DNA from: Aricia agestis
Lineage: Eukaryota; Arthropoda; Insecta; Lepidoptera; Lycaenidae
Length of the DNA: 64,000 nucleotides
Direction: 5' to 3'
Assembly (NCBI RefSeq): GCF_905147365.1
Contig: NC_056409.1
Span: 15,195,001 to 15,259,000 of the forward strand
The translations under genes were made by a program, and so were the position numbers. The notes beneath the pieces are model-generated. The model had not been told where the DNA came from and made no database searches. It saw only the letters and a program-made list of their open reading frames with translations. The stretch's first letter is position 1; every line of letters starts with the position of its first letter. Shown piece after piece: positions 1 to 13,500 of this stretch.

Positions 1-2390
1 AGTACAGACCGTATTAAAAAAGAATTTCATCCCATCCTGATCGGCAAAATATTTGCCGGGAGAGCTTCTGCTGAGCTCACGCTCGACTTGCCCCAAATTG
101 CGCACGCATACATTTTACGTAACATCTGAAATAAGGTTTAGGTCTAAGCTGTAACTCTGTTACATAACATGAACATTTTGCTCGCCGACTGCTACGAATA
201 CATTTTTCAACAAAGACTTTTCGGGACATAGTAACAAATGACGTCGGTGCTATATTCCCGAATAAATAATATCAGGAATGTCAATTAACGTTTGAGGCTG
301 TTATTCTAGTTCGCTAACAAGGCGGTGGAGCGGAGTAATTAAATCGCCTCAAATCTCCAGAAGAGCTCCGCGCAATGCGGCCGCCTCTAGCTCTCAGACG
401 TTCCTGAATAATGTCCTCATTAAGATAACTCATAGAGCGCAAAAGGTAACATCACTGAAATTTGCATTCCGAAACAGTCTCTATTACGTCGCCGCGAGCA
501 ATCTAAATTGCATCTCAAAATTTGACCATTAAGGACGGCCGGATTCATTCGCGAGCGGCTACCCACGATAGTTTTATAAGGACACGTTCTCATTCCTGAC
601 ATCCTACGGGAAGTGAGGCCATTTGCGTCAGCAAACAGGACCTTAAGACACTAGACGATCGCTCACGGCTCAGACTGGAGCCACGACCCACAAGATATAT
701 GACTATTGAAACAAATTACTGTAACCTTCGTAGTAACGATAATAACGTCGCTCTCGCTACAAAGTATACCGGTACTAAACTAGATATAAGATTGTACCTC
801 GTTTTTAATCATCAAGTTTAATTTTAAATAGGTAACCAAATTCAATATACTCTACCACATGATGGATACGGGATACCATGATTTAAATCATGATGATGGT
901 TGTTCACTGTAGTACAATAAAACCGGAGCAGGGTAATATTATGTTATCGCAAGTCGATCATAAGATCTCCTGTAATGGTGGCCAAACAGATCACACTGAC
1001 AACTGTTAATTACTAATTGAACTAATAATATTAATAATAAAAATGTATTCCAGAACAGGAATAAAATAACTGTGACAAAAGTATTTCGGTAAATGTCATC
1101 AAAATACGAGTAGAGATAATGTGAGGGACATTATGTAGGATACTCAGTACTTACATAATATAAAATATACTATTTTTATACAGTAAATGTGATAGATGTG
1201 ACACGCTAGTTATTCAAGCAGTTTCCATTCATCCTAGAATGAATCGCACAATAATAGTAGGGATGGGTTTGTAAGGTCGAACCATTCACGTGTTGGCAAT
1301 GGGAGTTTATTAAATGAATTAATCTGTGCATAGAGTTTACAAGTTACCTTGATTTACGATATAATTAGAAGTATTTATAATAAAGAAATACAACAGTGAA
1401 CCAGGCAGTTCAAGAGCAGTAACGCGGTTAGTTTGCCTGAGACAGAAAATTAGAGGTACAGCATTTTCTTAGTATTATTTGGAGAAATAAAAGCCACAAA
1501 ATGGATTAATGGAATAAGCCGTATCCCAAAGTGGAAATCAATTCTACATGTCCATTGCCGAATTATTTGGTAAGCCAATCTTACATAATTCAAGGCGGAA
1601 TCGAATAAGTACACAATATCTTAATTATCACGGCAGTATCTCAGCCAAGCTTTTTAGCAAAGGCACGGCCGTACCATACTTTTCTCGGAGCGGTTCGCGG
1701 CTATTTCGAACCCCCTTTATCTTCGATGTTAACAAAGCTAGGGATTTAAATTTTCGGTGACTAGAAGCAAGTATTACAATAATTATTACGATACAAGCAC
1801 GATACGATAATAATTAATCAGTGTTCTCAATTTTCATTTCTAATTTATACGCCCCGAAAAAGTGGCGATATTTTACATTCAAAGAAACCAACGAGAGGTC
1901 GTTTATTAAATGGCCGAGTGAGTAAATAATGCTCTCACAATTCCTTAAATAGACCTATTTTCAAAGCAGCGCACATTTTTATTTCACGAAATTTGAAAAC
2001 ATGTTGTTTTGAGAAAGGAGGTCAAACGGCAGTCTAGTGTTGAGAGTGCAATAAGAAGTCTTCTTTTATACCGAACTATGTTCGCGTCCTCTATACTTGA
2101 CACACTATACATATATAAACTTCTTATTTTATTTTTCTTCTGTATACATATAAAGTAAGTACGAAAAACGAATACTCAACAGCGATAAAATGTAGACGAT
2201 TTTGAGAAACGGTAGTTATATTTTTTATTTTGTTAAATCTGAAGTTCGGTTTTAAAGAAACCTATTGTCGTTGATTAAACAAACCCGGTTCTACAAAGTG
2301 GTGATTACTGATTATGTAAGACCAAGACAATCGGCTGCGTAGCTTGATACTACCAGAAGGTGCATTGTGTAAAATATAATCCATAATCCA
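1..2390. other. intergenic, no gene recognised
   Basis: No open frame with recognisable protein content is seen here. Around 1625-1765 the sequence matches, in inverted orientation, a segment at about 57390-57545 (shared stretches around AAGCTTTTTAGCAAAGGCACGG and the CGAAGATAAA block), so this part is a fragment of a dispersed repeat. The 70-residue open frame that starts at 1548 overlaps that repeat and is not called a gene. The rest is AT-rich unassigned sequence. Confidence 0.6.
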
Positions 2391-2479
2391 TACCATGTCT
2401 GTCTGCCTGTCCATCCAGACCTGAGGTCCAGACGGACGGACAGACAGACAGTAAGTAATATACTTATATACTTACATAT

Positions 2480-2670
2480 AAGTAGACAATGTCTGTCTGT
2501 CTGTCTGTTACCTCTTCACGCCCAAACCTCTGAACCGATTTTGCTGAAATTTGACATGGAGATACTTTGAGTCCCGGGAAAGGACATAGGATACTTTTTA
2601 TTCCGGAAAAATGTACGGTTCCAGCGCGATAAATGAGTTTTGGCGTAACGGAGTTGCGGGCGTCATCTAG
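2480..2670 (+). mobile_element. Helitron-like TCTG repeat fragment
   Basis: A TCTG run is followed by the family core (CTGAACCGATTTTGCTGAAAT, then GGGAAAGGACATAGGATAC) and by the terminal GGGCGTCATCTAG followed by T. Several other copies in this window share the start TC-ATACTAATATTATAAATGCG and the CTAG end followed by T. That fits the TC...CTRR ends of Helitrons inserted between A and T, but no autonomous Helitron protein is present, so the class is inference. Just upstream (2396-2452) is a separate TCTG/CAGA hairpin. Confidence 0.55.
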
Positions 2671-4252
2671 TATTAATTATATCTATATAATGCAATTTTG
2701 TTGCCGTTTTGATCTCGATATTACAAAACTACAAAATCTGTTAATGGTAAGGGGCTGCGGACATCACATGAATATATCATATTACGAACTGAAACTCCTG
2801 TGAACCTTATTCAATAGTCAATATCTAACACGTATCAGAGAAAAACAGTATGAAACATGAGCGAACATTAAAGTTCTTTCTCTACGTTAATCATTAATCC
2901 TAGTGATCGGGACAATCATAGTTGACTCCCCGTCACGAGTAGGTAGTTTTTATAGCCCTAGGTATTTTTCCTGCACGTATATTACAAATCTTTTGACCTT
3001 GGACCAAGATGAACGCGTCTCTAAGCTTGTCCTTTGACACAACTGCGGATGCGCTCAATTGTAACTGCGCCTGTTACGCGGTAAACACCATACCATTTGC
3101 ACCAGGGGGTATACTTGTGGTTTTCATACATTCCCACTATGAAAATGAATGTCTAACGTACCGCCGCGATATTGTAAGGTTCGTCTTGAACCCCTCCCAC
3201 TAAGATCACGTAAGGTTTTTTCAAGAGTGATAAAATAATATCATTATCCATCTACATTAAATATATTTAAATAAAAATAACTTTTAATTTTGTTCGTCGC
3301 GTCAAGAGTCAAGACTCGAGAACGGCTGACCTAAATTTTAGTCTTGAAATATTATTCCTGGAAGTCCAGGGAAGGATATGGTGAGAAAAACAGTTTAGTG
3401 ATACGAAGTTCACTGGTCATTTAGTATTTATTAACATACCATCATTATTTTAGGGTTCCATACCTAAAAGTGCAAATGAGACCCTATTACCCTTTGTCTG
3501 TCACCAGCAGCGACCACTGTGGTCGCTGGTCACCAGGCTGTATTATATTTTGTTCCAGACATACAATTTTCTTTAAGATAATTTGAAGCAGTTCTAAATA
3601 AAACCTTATTTCCAGCTAACCTTACTATTACTTCCCAAGTGTTCCTTGGTTTTAAATATTATTACAACAATTTTTTTTCTTTCTTTTGTTTCAAGTGTGT
3701 GTGAAAAATTACCTGACCGACAAAGACAACTTTGTTTTAGTTATCCCCTGTGTACTGTATACTTTTATTATAATAATTATAAAATGAGTGTCATTTTCCT
3801 TAAAATTGTTATAGTGAACAATTTAGTCTTTAAGACTATTGTTTTTTTCTATTTTGCCATTTGTAAGTTAAAATTTTTATTGAATGTAATATAAAGCTTG
3901 GTGATGAACGTTTTTGAAAAGCAAACATTTTGCCGGAATCCCATAACTAAGAAAACACTGTAGCAATAAATGGGAATTCATTGCGGATTTTGCACTAAAA
4001 CTTTATATATTAAGTATTATTTTGTAAAGTGGCTTCATGATGTAATTTCTTTTAAGATTAATGTATCGCTTGCGAGCCGCTCTAAAAGCTGTACATAGCC
4101 CCAGGGCTCTGCGTAGTACACTTCGAGTATGGCTGCCTTATGCATTTAGTCAGTTGTGAGAGCCTAACAAAAAGATCATATCACTCACAATAACAGTGAC
4201 ACAAATAATGTTAACATTTTGGCATAAACCTAAATCAATGCAATACTCTACT
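2671..4252. other. intergenic, repeat fragments only
   Basis: No gene is recognised. A partial copy of the dispersed repeat that starts TAGGGTTCC(A/G)TACC is seen at about 3452-3540. The short open frames at 3009 and 3646 are composed of low-complexity AT-rich translation and are not supported by any domain. Confidence 0.5.
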
Positions 4253-4442
4253 GCTAAGTACTCACAAACGGTTTTGCTCGATAGTTTTACTCCGAATCGA
4301 AGGAAATGACGTATTTGACATATTTAATTCCATCGAGCCGGCTCGAAGCGAGCCTTCGAGCTGTCAGTTTTGCGGTCAACACAGTGTTAATTGCTCGATT
4401 TGGAGTAAAACTATCGAGCAAAACCGTATGTGAGTACTTAGC
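4253..4442. mobile_element. 190-bp MITE with long TIRs
   Basis: The two ends are near-perfect inverted repeats of about 40 bp (left GCTAAGTACTCACAAACGG, right its complement with one A/T change), continuing through GTTTTGCTCGATAGTTTTAC. No coding sequence is present. The target-site duplication is not clear, so the superfamily is left open. Confidence 0.75.
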
Positions 4443-5154
4443 ATAAGTTGAGGAAATAGCTGTCAAGAACCTTATACCAATTACTACTAGGTACTACTAA
4501 TTACTATTCTTTAGAAGTCCTTAAAATCTTTCAATTTACATGTCTCTATAATTGGGCTTTATGAAATTTTATTTATATTTTTGACCCTTTCCCCATTTAA
4601 AAAAGGTAATACGAAAAGAATAAGGAATTTGCTAAAAGTCTACTTGTAAGAAAAGGAGAAGAAATTGGCACCTATTGGTATCATCGACCGGTTCGTATTT
4701 TTGAATATTTTATTATATTAAAAAATAGTCAGATATTATTGTAATTTTGCACATATAACAAAAACATCTATATCTATCAAAAGGACATACATGATAAAGC
4801 GGTTTAATTCAAATATCAGCGTAAAAGTGGAAAACATTAAAACTATATGCAGGGCGTGGCCAATCCAACAAACACTGAAATCGGCAAGAATGTCAAACGA
4901 ATATATCTATCGCTCACAAACATTGTGTATGATAAGGAGTATATTATCAAATAAAAGATAAGAAAGCCTATATAAATCTAAGAATACTTACATCAAGAGA
5001 TTCCTTAGACGCCATTTTTCGCACATAAACAATTTGACATTAGCTGCAATTTGACAATAGCTGTCATGCCCATGAAAAAATCAATAAGGTTTTTTTTTAT
5101 GCCGACTTAGAACTTTTATTAATAATAATAAAATCCAAGTATTTACAAACATAA

Positions 5155-5185
5155 TCCATACTAATATTATAAATGCGAAAGTATC

Positions 5186-5216
<31 letters not shown>

Positions 5217-7543
5217 TGCTTTCACGCCAAAACTACTGAACCGATTGCAATGAAATTTTGTATACAGTTATTCTAGAGTCTGAGAAAGGACATAGGCTAC
5301 ATTTTGATGTGGGAAAATATCTTATTTCCATGAAAATATCGATGAAAATGAATTCGCATTGCGAGTGGCCAGCGCTCATCCCGGGGGTCCTGGGTTCGAG
5401 TCCCGCAGGCGGAACAAAAAGTTTTCAATGTTCCTGGGTCTTGATGTGTATTAAAATAAAATTTCAAAAATCTTAAACATATTTTATGTATAATATTATA
5501 AAAAATCCAGAAATATATCGATGCAATGAACATTTTAGTTCTAATACGATTCAACAGATGGCGTTTTAATTTTTACTTTATTGTAACATAGAACTAATCA
5601 TACGTATTAGTTAGTATGTTTTTGTTTATAGTTTTTAATACGTTAGAATATTATGTTTAATAATATAATCACTTGGTATAATAATAATCAATCTATCTTA
5701 TCTTATAGAACTCCTACTGCATTTCTAATTCATACTATCCATACTATAATATACTATATACTATCCATACTAATATTATAAATGCGAAAGTATCTCTGTC
5801 TGTCTGTCTGTCTGTCTGTCTTGCTTTCACGCCAAAACTACTGAACCGATTGCAATGAAATTTTGTACACAGTTATTCTAGAGTCTGAGAAAGGACATAG
5901 GCTACATTTTGATGTGGGAAAATATCTTATTTCCATGAAAATATCGATGAAAATGAATTCGCATTGCGCGTGGCCAGCGCTCATCCCGGGGGTCCTGGGT
6001 TCGAGTCCCGCAGGCGGAACAAAAAGTTTTCAATGTTCTTGGGTCTTGGATGTGTATTAAAATAAAATTTCAAAAATCTTAAACATATTTTATGTATAAT
6101 ATTATAAAAAATCCAGAAATATATCGATGCAATGAACATTTTAGTTCTAATACGATTCAACAGATGGCGTTTTATTTTTTACTTTATTGTAACATAGAAC
6201 TAATCATACTTATTAGTTAGTATGTTTTTGTTTATAGTTTTTAATACGTTAGAATATTATCTATACTAATATTATAAATGCGAAAGTATCTCTGTCTGTC
6301 TGTCTGTCTGTCTCGCTTTCACGCCAAAACTACTGAACCGATAGTAATGAAATTTTGTACACAGATAGTCTAAAGCCTGAGAAAGGACATAGGCTACTTT
6401 TTAACTGGAAAAAGGGGTTGTAAGGGGGTGAAAATGCGTAAATTTGGTCAAATTAACTTAGTTCCAAAAACTTAAAACAGATGGCGCCAAGAGTCCCCTA
6501 GATCGCGCTATTGCTTGCTTATGCGTATTTCTATAAGAGGTGGTACCATATGGAGTTAGACTTTTCGATTCTTTCGATTGTTATACACGTTATTAACTAA
6601 TAACTCACCTACCAACTTAGACATCAAATTCAAAAACAACAGCGCCATAACTACTGAACCGATTGTAATGAAATTTTGTACACAGATAGTCTAAAGCTTG
6701 AGAAAGGACATAGGCTACTTTTTACTTGGAAAAAGGGGTTGTAAGGGGGTGAAAATGCGTAAATTTGGTTAAATTAACTTAGTTCCAAAAAACTCAAAAC
6801 AGATGGCGCCAAGAGTCCCCTAGATCGCGCTATTGCTTGCTCACGCGTATTTCTATAAGAGGTGGTACCATGTTGAGATAGGTTTTACGATTCTTTCGAT
6901 TGTTATACACGTTAATATTAACTAATAACTCACCTACCAACTTAGATATCAAATTCAAAAACAACAGCGCCAAAACTACTGAACCGATTGTAATGAAATT
7001 TTGTACACAGATAGTCTAAAGCCTGAGAAAGGACATAGTCTACTGCTTACTGGAAAAAGGGGTTGTAAGGGGGTGTTTATGCGTAAATTTGTTCAAATTA
7101 AGTTAGTTCCAAAAACTGGAACAGATGGCGCCAAGAGTCGCCTAGATTGCGCTATCGCTTGCTCATATGTATTTCTAGAGGTGGTACCATGTTGAATTAA
7201 TATTTCGATTGTTATACATGTTATTAATTAACTCACGTACCAACATAGATATGAGAAACAACAGTCTACCAATAATAAATACTAAATAGTTTATGGGTAT
7301 TGACTATTGGGCAAAGCTAAAGTTGTGTAATGCATTATGCAGCTAAGTTGTGTAGCGCTAAATAAGCTTTAGGTATAAAAAAGTTTAATTTAAAAAAAAA
7401 ACATTATGTGCACACTACACGGCTGTTTTGGGTATTTTGATTTAAGGGGTACCAGGGTTTTAAAAAGCTTTTGACACCAATTTTATTGACACCGCGCGCT
7501 ATAAACTGAAGTCCACGCGGACGAAGTCGCGGGCAACAGCTAG
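5155..7543 (+). mobile_element. composite Helitron-like block with tandem copies
   Basis: The block opens TCCATACTAATATTATAAATG and closes CAACAGCTAG followed by T. It contains two nearly identical units (about 5155-5655 and 5765-6260, 610 bp apart), each with a TCTG run, the CTGAACCGATTGCAATGAAA core and a captured tRNA-like piece with a B-box-like GGGTTCGAGTCCC. A third unit starts at about 6262 and carries three tandem subrepeats of roughly 315 bp (about 6330-6640, 6645-6965 and 6970-7260) that share the phrase ACAGATGGCGCCAAGAGTC. A small stem precedes the CTAG end (GCGGACGAAGTCGCGGGC), as expected for a Helitron 3' hairpin. No replicase or helicase frame is present, so it is non-autonomous. 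Confidence 0.6.
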
Positions 7544-7608
7544 TATTATCTAAACACTAAAACATACAATCTAAAATACACAAATATATACAAACTTAAA
7601 GTATAAAG

Positions 7609-8554
7609 CTATAAAAAGAAAAACTTCCCCAGGTCGTCCCCACCTGGCAGAGTGCCCAGCAAGCTGACAGCATTGCCACGTTGGATGGCAATTGCTATCC
7701 GCTGTGCCAGGTAGCTCCCGGCTCTGGGGTCTCGGGTGGCTTCAATATGCTTCTTAGATATCTGTCTAAAAAGCTTATGTGCCCCCGGACCCGATGCGCC
7801 TAGGGTTTCCACCCCAAACGGTTCAAATATCTCCGCTGAGGTTCTCATATTTGTGCCACTTTAGGTTTTCTGCCTGGTTTGCGGCTGCGCCCGCACAGCA
7901 CGAGGTTCCCTGAACATGGGACGGGGCAAGTGTGTCGACACAAGTAGCGTCCCACACAAGGGCCCGTCCCACATTCCAGGGGACCAGGGTCATTCCATCA
8001 GGTCTCTTGCCATCGTCGCGCGCCAAACCGGAGGGCTCCAGTATAGCTGGCATACCGGCAGTGACAAGAGCCCGACGAATGAGGTCATTCAGGCTGTGAT
8101 GCCGCGAAAAGCGTCCAGCGCTTCGCGAGCAGCACAACCCGTGGTGACCGTAACTGAGTACGTGCGCGCCACAAACACACTGATGGGGGACAACATGGGG
8201 AGTACCAAGACGCAAGGCAGTGGCTAGGCGGAATGTGTTACGGTCCAGCAATGTTCCGGTGTTTTTAGATGGTAGTGCCTGCAGCCAAGCTCCCGATTCC
8301 CACCTCTCCACAGCCAAAAGTCGAGCCCGTTCTGCGACGCTGGTAGACGTTTTTAACAGTTTATTACGCACCAGTTCGCAGAAGGGCCCGTCCCAGAGCC
8401 TTTGGGAAGATGTGTTCTCGGGGAGCTTACTGCCGGCACTAGCAATGTCCCAGGCATCCTTGGCCTCGTCAGCAAAGGGAATAATTACTAAAGGGCAAGA
8501 CGAGGGTTCTAAAATTCTGGCTATAATTGCGCGATTTGCGTGGACTGAGGACAA
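7609..8554 (-). pseudogene. LINE-type C-terminal fragment, frameshifted
   Basis: Two overlapping minus-strand frames (8554-7823 and 7848-7609) read as one protein end broken by a frameshift near 7830-7850. Visible features are a Cys/His cluster (CVCGAHVLSYGHHGLCC), then a conserved block with DGKRPDGM and LVWDATCVDT, and a tail with GVETLG and RIAIAIQRGN. I recognise this arrangement as the region that follows the reverse transcriptase in some invertebrate non-LTR retrotransposons. The D...D(A)T spacing recalls a PD-(D/E)xK nuclease, which is inference. The reverse transcriptase itself is missing, so this is a 5'-truncated, dead copy and not a host gene. Confidence 0.6.
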
Positions 8555-8675
8555 GTACGCCGGTAATGCTGTGTCTGATGTTTTTCGTATTCCCAGGCCA
8601 CCGAACCTTACGGGGAGTGTAGCTTGGGTCCAGGAAACTTATAATATACTGCATTATAAGTTTATGTGTGTAATA

Positions 8676-9747
8676 TACAATGTGTCCCGACACCGGTGTC
8701 CGATCCTTTAATATCATGATCTATGGCATATTTTATCGACAAATTGGCTCTAAAATTTTTTCTCTCTCCCACGGTTATAAAATGGCAGCCATTTTAAATT
8801 TTCTCGGGCTTTCACACTAATCTGACCAGTACTTCACATGTAAATATCCTATGAAGATAAGAAAGGTCTCATTTGATAGCTGAATTTGTGGACTACGCTT
8901 GCAGAGGCAATATGTTATAAATGTCGTGGAATAAAACATAGAAAAACCCAAGTTTAAGAAAAAAAATGTGTATTTTTTATTAATGGCTTTTTGTGGAAAA
9001 TCTAGCATATTAAATTGGTTCTTTTTTATTTTAAATAGATAGAGCAAGTTTTCATCTTCTAAAACTCTTTTACTTCAATGCTCTAGTCAGATAGTTTAGA
9101 AGTTATAATGATTTTCTTATGATGAGGTGGTCAGATTAGTATGAAGCCAGAGAAATTTTTTTTTTTCATAAGTTGAAGAAAAAATTTTTAAACTCATGAT
9201 GTATGGCTTATATTAGTGACAAATTGGCTTTCAAATTATTTTTTTCTCCAACTTTTGAAAAAAAAAATTTCTCTGGCTTCATACTAATCTGACCGCCTCA
9301 TCATAAGAATATCGTTATAACTTCTAAACTATCTGACTTAAAACATTAAAATAAAAGAATTTTAGAAGATTAAAACTTACTCTATCTTTTAAAAATAAAA
9401 AAGAACCAGTTTAATGTGCTAGATTTTTAAAAAAAGCCATTAATTAAGAATACACATTTTTTTTTTATTAAACTTGGGTTTTTCTGTTTAATTCCACGAA
9501 ATTTATAACATACTGCCTGTGTAAGCGTAGTTCACAAATTTAGCTATCAAATGAGACCTTTTTCATCTTCATAGGATATTTACAAGAGCAGTTCTGGTCA
9601 GATTAGTGTGAAAGCCCGAGAAAAACTAAAATAGCTGCCATTTTACAACCATGAGAGAGAAAAAAAAATTGAGGGCTTATTTGTCGATAAAATATGCCAT
9701 AGATCACTACATTAAAGGATCGGACACCGGTGTCGGGACACATTGTA
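8676..9747. mobile_element. 1.07-kb foldback element, TA target duplication
   Basis: Almost the whole element is one inverted repeat. The ends are TACAATGTGTCCCGACACCG and its complement, flanked by TA on both sides (8674-8675 and 9748-9749). The arms, about 500 bp each, stay similar all the way to a loop near 9175-9255, and the inner stem carries GGTCAGATTAGTATGAAGCC and its complement. The loop repeats in degraded form the phrase found near the ends (ATCATGATCTATGGCATAT against CTCATGATGTATGGCTTAT), which suggests internal duplication. No coding sequence is present. The TA duplication points to a Tc1/mariner-like MITE, which is inference. Confidence 0.8.
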
Positions 9748-10586
9748 TAATAACTAATACCTCAAAATACATAATATTGAAAAAGATTGTAACCATTGAC
9801 CAATCACCAAGCAAGAATCACGTACGGCCAGGTGCGCGACGCGCGTGGTCTATGCCGGTTTCATACTAAGGTATCTATTTCGATGGCCGTCGCGATCTGT
9901 AGCTATATCATGAGTTTAGCTATAGTAAATTAAATATTCGATGTCGTGCACAAGTGTGGGCAAGTGCAAGTGATACAACTTCAAGAAACGTGCCATTTTG
10001 TGTTCTTTCCAAAACTCCATCGAAAGTTTAATAAACGGTCTACCACTTTACTAACACCACTAACTTGACTCGTTGACTTTACTGACTACTTTTTTAGACT
10101 TTTACTAGACTTTCGACTTGACGATCATCTGAAAAAACGACTTTTGTAAACTTTTCACGATTTCTTTTCCCCGCCATATTTCAACTGGCCATGGTTAAAA
10201 AGCCGAGCGCCATTTTACGAAAAAAAAAACAATTGAGTTGACATCGATCGAATTTGACATTGACATAAAGATGTAGTTTTGTATTTTCAAAAGTGGTAAA
10301 AAGGGAAAAAGCCGTAATAAAAATCAAAAACAAGTTAAGTGTTATCAGAATAGACCAATAAATTCTGCATATTAGTTGACACGTAACGAAAAACAACTTT
10401 ATATTTCTGAAACCACAAACTCACTGTACTTGTAAAATGCCTCTGATTTTGTAACTATAACTTTGCAAACAAAACGAAAACACTGGAAGCGGTGACCGCA
10501 AATTATAATATTGTAAACAAATGTAAATTCCAACATTTCGTGTTATATACGTTAAAGGCGTAGCAGTTTTAAGAACAAAGTTCAAA
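9748..10586. promoter_or_regulatory. upstream region of the mannosidase gene
   Basis: This is the 5' flank of the alpha-mannosidase II gene, from the foldback element to its first coding ATG. No clear TATA box placed before a start site was found, and no further transposon was recognised. The 5' untranslated region must lie here or in an undetected upstream exon. The transcription start cannot be fixed from sequence alone. Confidence 0.35.
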
Positions 10587-13500
10587 ATGAGGATACGCCG
10601 ACTAACTGCTGTATTTTGGGCAACATGTATAATAGCATTTATATTTATATTATACGTAGTCACCGATTTAAGCTTCAAATTGCCAAGTATCAAACCAGCA
10701 ATGGTGGAGCTTGATGATGTAAGTATATATTACCATTAGATGTATCAGATAGAAAACAGAGTTTTACTCTTGAAATGTCCGTTTTCTATCAAATGGACAG
10801 TGTAATAATTAAAGTTATATAAAAACCACGACTACTATACTCCACTCGGGCTAACTTGTCGCTAGCGGTTATTGACTCCCTGTCAAAAACTTGTCGTTTT
10901 CCATATAAACCGCGATTGACAATGAAGTGTCAGATATTGTCAATCATGGTTTTATATGGAAAATGACAAGTTTTTGACAGGGAGTAAACGACCGCCACTC
11001 TGACATTGGCAACTCACCGAGGCGGCCATTTTTAAAAGAAGACCGCTAGCGACAAGTTAGCCCGAGCCCCGAGTGGAGTATAGGAGTTTTTTAACATTAT
11101 GGTTTTACTGTACTATTTTTTATATTACAAAAGTATTTATGCTTTATATATTTTGTATTATAAAATGTTTGTCTTACTTTAGAGTTTAGAGGATAATTTC
11201 GGTCTCATGAGCTAAGTGAACTTCCTATAGTATTAGATAAGATGATAGTATATTATTTTGAAATGTTTTTTAAATACAACATTTCCAAATCATATTATTT
11301 ACTATTTTATATGTGTTGCATAATTTCTTGTTCTTGTTATCATTTCTTCATATCAGTATACCTTTAACCAGAGCAAATGGTCTTCATTTGAATCTAAGTT
11401 ACGGCATATTGAAAATGAGCTAAGTGAACACCATGCCGTTGTGGGTGAAATAAAGTCTGCAATGGAGCAAATGGCCGAACAATCTCAGGAACATGGCCCA
11501 CAGAAGATCTCACAGCCGCAGCAAAGGGTCACAGGAGAGAAAAAGACAAGAGAGTTTAAGGTTGTCGGTGATGAGCCACCAAGAATGCATAAGAAAGTGA
11601 ACATGACTAACTGCCCAATCATTCAAAGCAAATCCAAAGTGGATATACAGGTAATAGTAATTCTTTATATTACTTCTTGCAATTTTTAACTTTTTCAACT
11701 TTTTGTTCAAACAAATTCTGAAGGCTTTATCTTCTAGGAAACCATCAAAACTTATTGCACAATTTGTTCTAAACGAAATTCCAGATGCTATCAATGTATG
11801 AGAAAATACTCTTTGATGATAAAGATGGTGGTGCTTGGAAGCAGGGGTGGAACATTGAGTACAGGGAAGATCAGTGGAGCAGCAAGAACAAACTTAAAGT
11901 TTTCATTGTACCACATTCTCACAATGATCCTGGTAAGTCAATTACATTTAATCAATTTTTTTTATTTGCAGTCACTCGTTTGACTATCTAAACAACAGCA
12001 AATTATCGGATTTAATTATTTATTTACTACCAAATGATTTCAAATATATTATGTATCTCAATATTGATATAAAATAATTTATTTTATTTTGTAGGATGGA
12101 TTAAAACATTTGAGAATTATTATAAACAACAAACAAGAGCTATATTTAATAACATGATAGAAAAGCTACCAGAAAAGAATGGGAGAAAGTTCATATGGGC
12201 AGAAACTAGCTATCTTTCACTGTGGTGGACATCTGATGCTACTGAAAAAGATAAGATAGCTTTTCAAAAGTAAGTTCCAGCTTTGTGCTACAGTATTTTC
12301 TTTTTCTTATATATTGACTCAATATTCATATTTTCAGCTTATTAAACTCTGGGCAAATTGAAATAGTGACAGGTGGGTGGGTGATGAACGATGAGGCGAA
12401 CTCTCACTGGCTGTCTGTTGTTCAGCAGCTCACCACTGGTCACCAATGGCTACTCGATAACCTCGGGTACATCCCCAAAAATGGGTGGGCAATAGATCCA
12501 TTCGGTCATTCGAGTGCCCAACCCTATTTACTTAAGCTATCCGGTTTTGAGAATTCGGTACTACAGAGGGTACATTACAGAGTGAAGAAAGAGCTGGCTC
12601 AAAATAGACAACTGGAATTCAAGTGGCGACAATTATGGGGTAAGACAACTGACATAATATTAAAGCCCACTTACAACATTATTGCTTATTTGCTGAAACA
12701 AGCTTCTTTGTTCACAAATAGTATAAAGGACGAGAAAGATAAGACAATATTTAATCTACAAGTACTTTTAATTACAAAATAGACTAATGCCAGGTTAATA
12801 AAAATATATATTAAAAAAAATGTTTACAAAATTTCAGATGGTGTTGGTAAAACAGATATGTTCACACACATGATGCCGTTCTACTCATATGATGTACCAC
12901 ATTCCTGTGGACCCGATCCCAAGGTATGTTTGATAGCATTGTGTACTGTGTGATGTGTGACAGTTCTGCCAAGCAATTCCATAACAATGGCTAACTTATA
13001 AAATGTATTTTGTAAAACCCAGTACAAAACAAGTTCATTTGCGTACATTTTTTAATAAATATTTATGTTTATTTCAGATTTGCTGTCAATTCGACTTTAA
13101 GCGCCTACCAGGGAATGGTATGAACTGCCCGTGGGGCTTGCAGCCGCGTAAGATAATACAGAAAAATATAAATGAAAGGTAAGATCTAAGACGAGATGTA
13201 CTTACAATAATTGTTGTATTGTTTCCTTTTAGTCGAGTTATAGAATTGCTCTACAGCAGGACGGCCGCATAGAAGAAAACAGTTATTTAAAATTCTATGC
13301 GCAAAATGAACAAAGCTATAAGTTATTTTTCGGCATCTAGAACTGCTGAAACTGTTAAATGTTTAAAAAAAAGGCATTATGGGTCATATTCCATGACCCA
13401 TAATGCCTTTTTCATATTGTATCATACAATTTATTTTAACCCATCAATCCCCAAACGGCAGCCGCATAACAATTGATAATCTATTGTATTTGCGATACCC

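Noticed and set aside
5258..6060. two near-identical small proteins 605 bp apart
   Set aside because: Both are translations of duplicated Helitron-like units, including TCTG-family repeat sequence; no codon signature.
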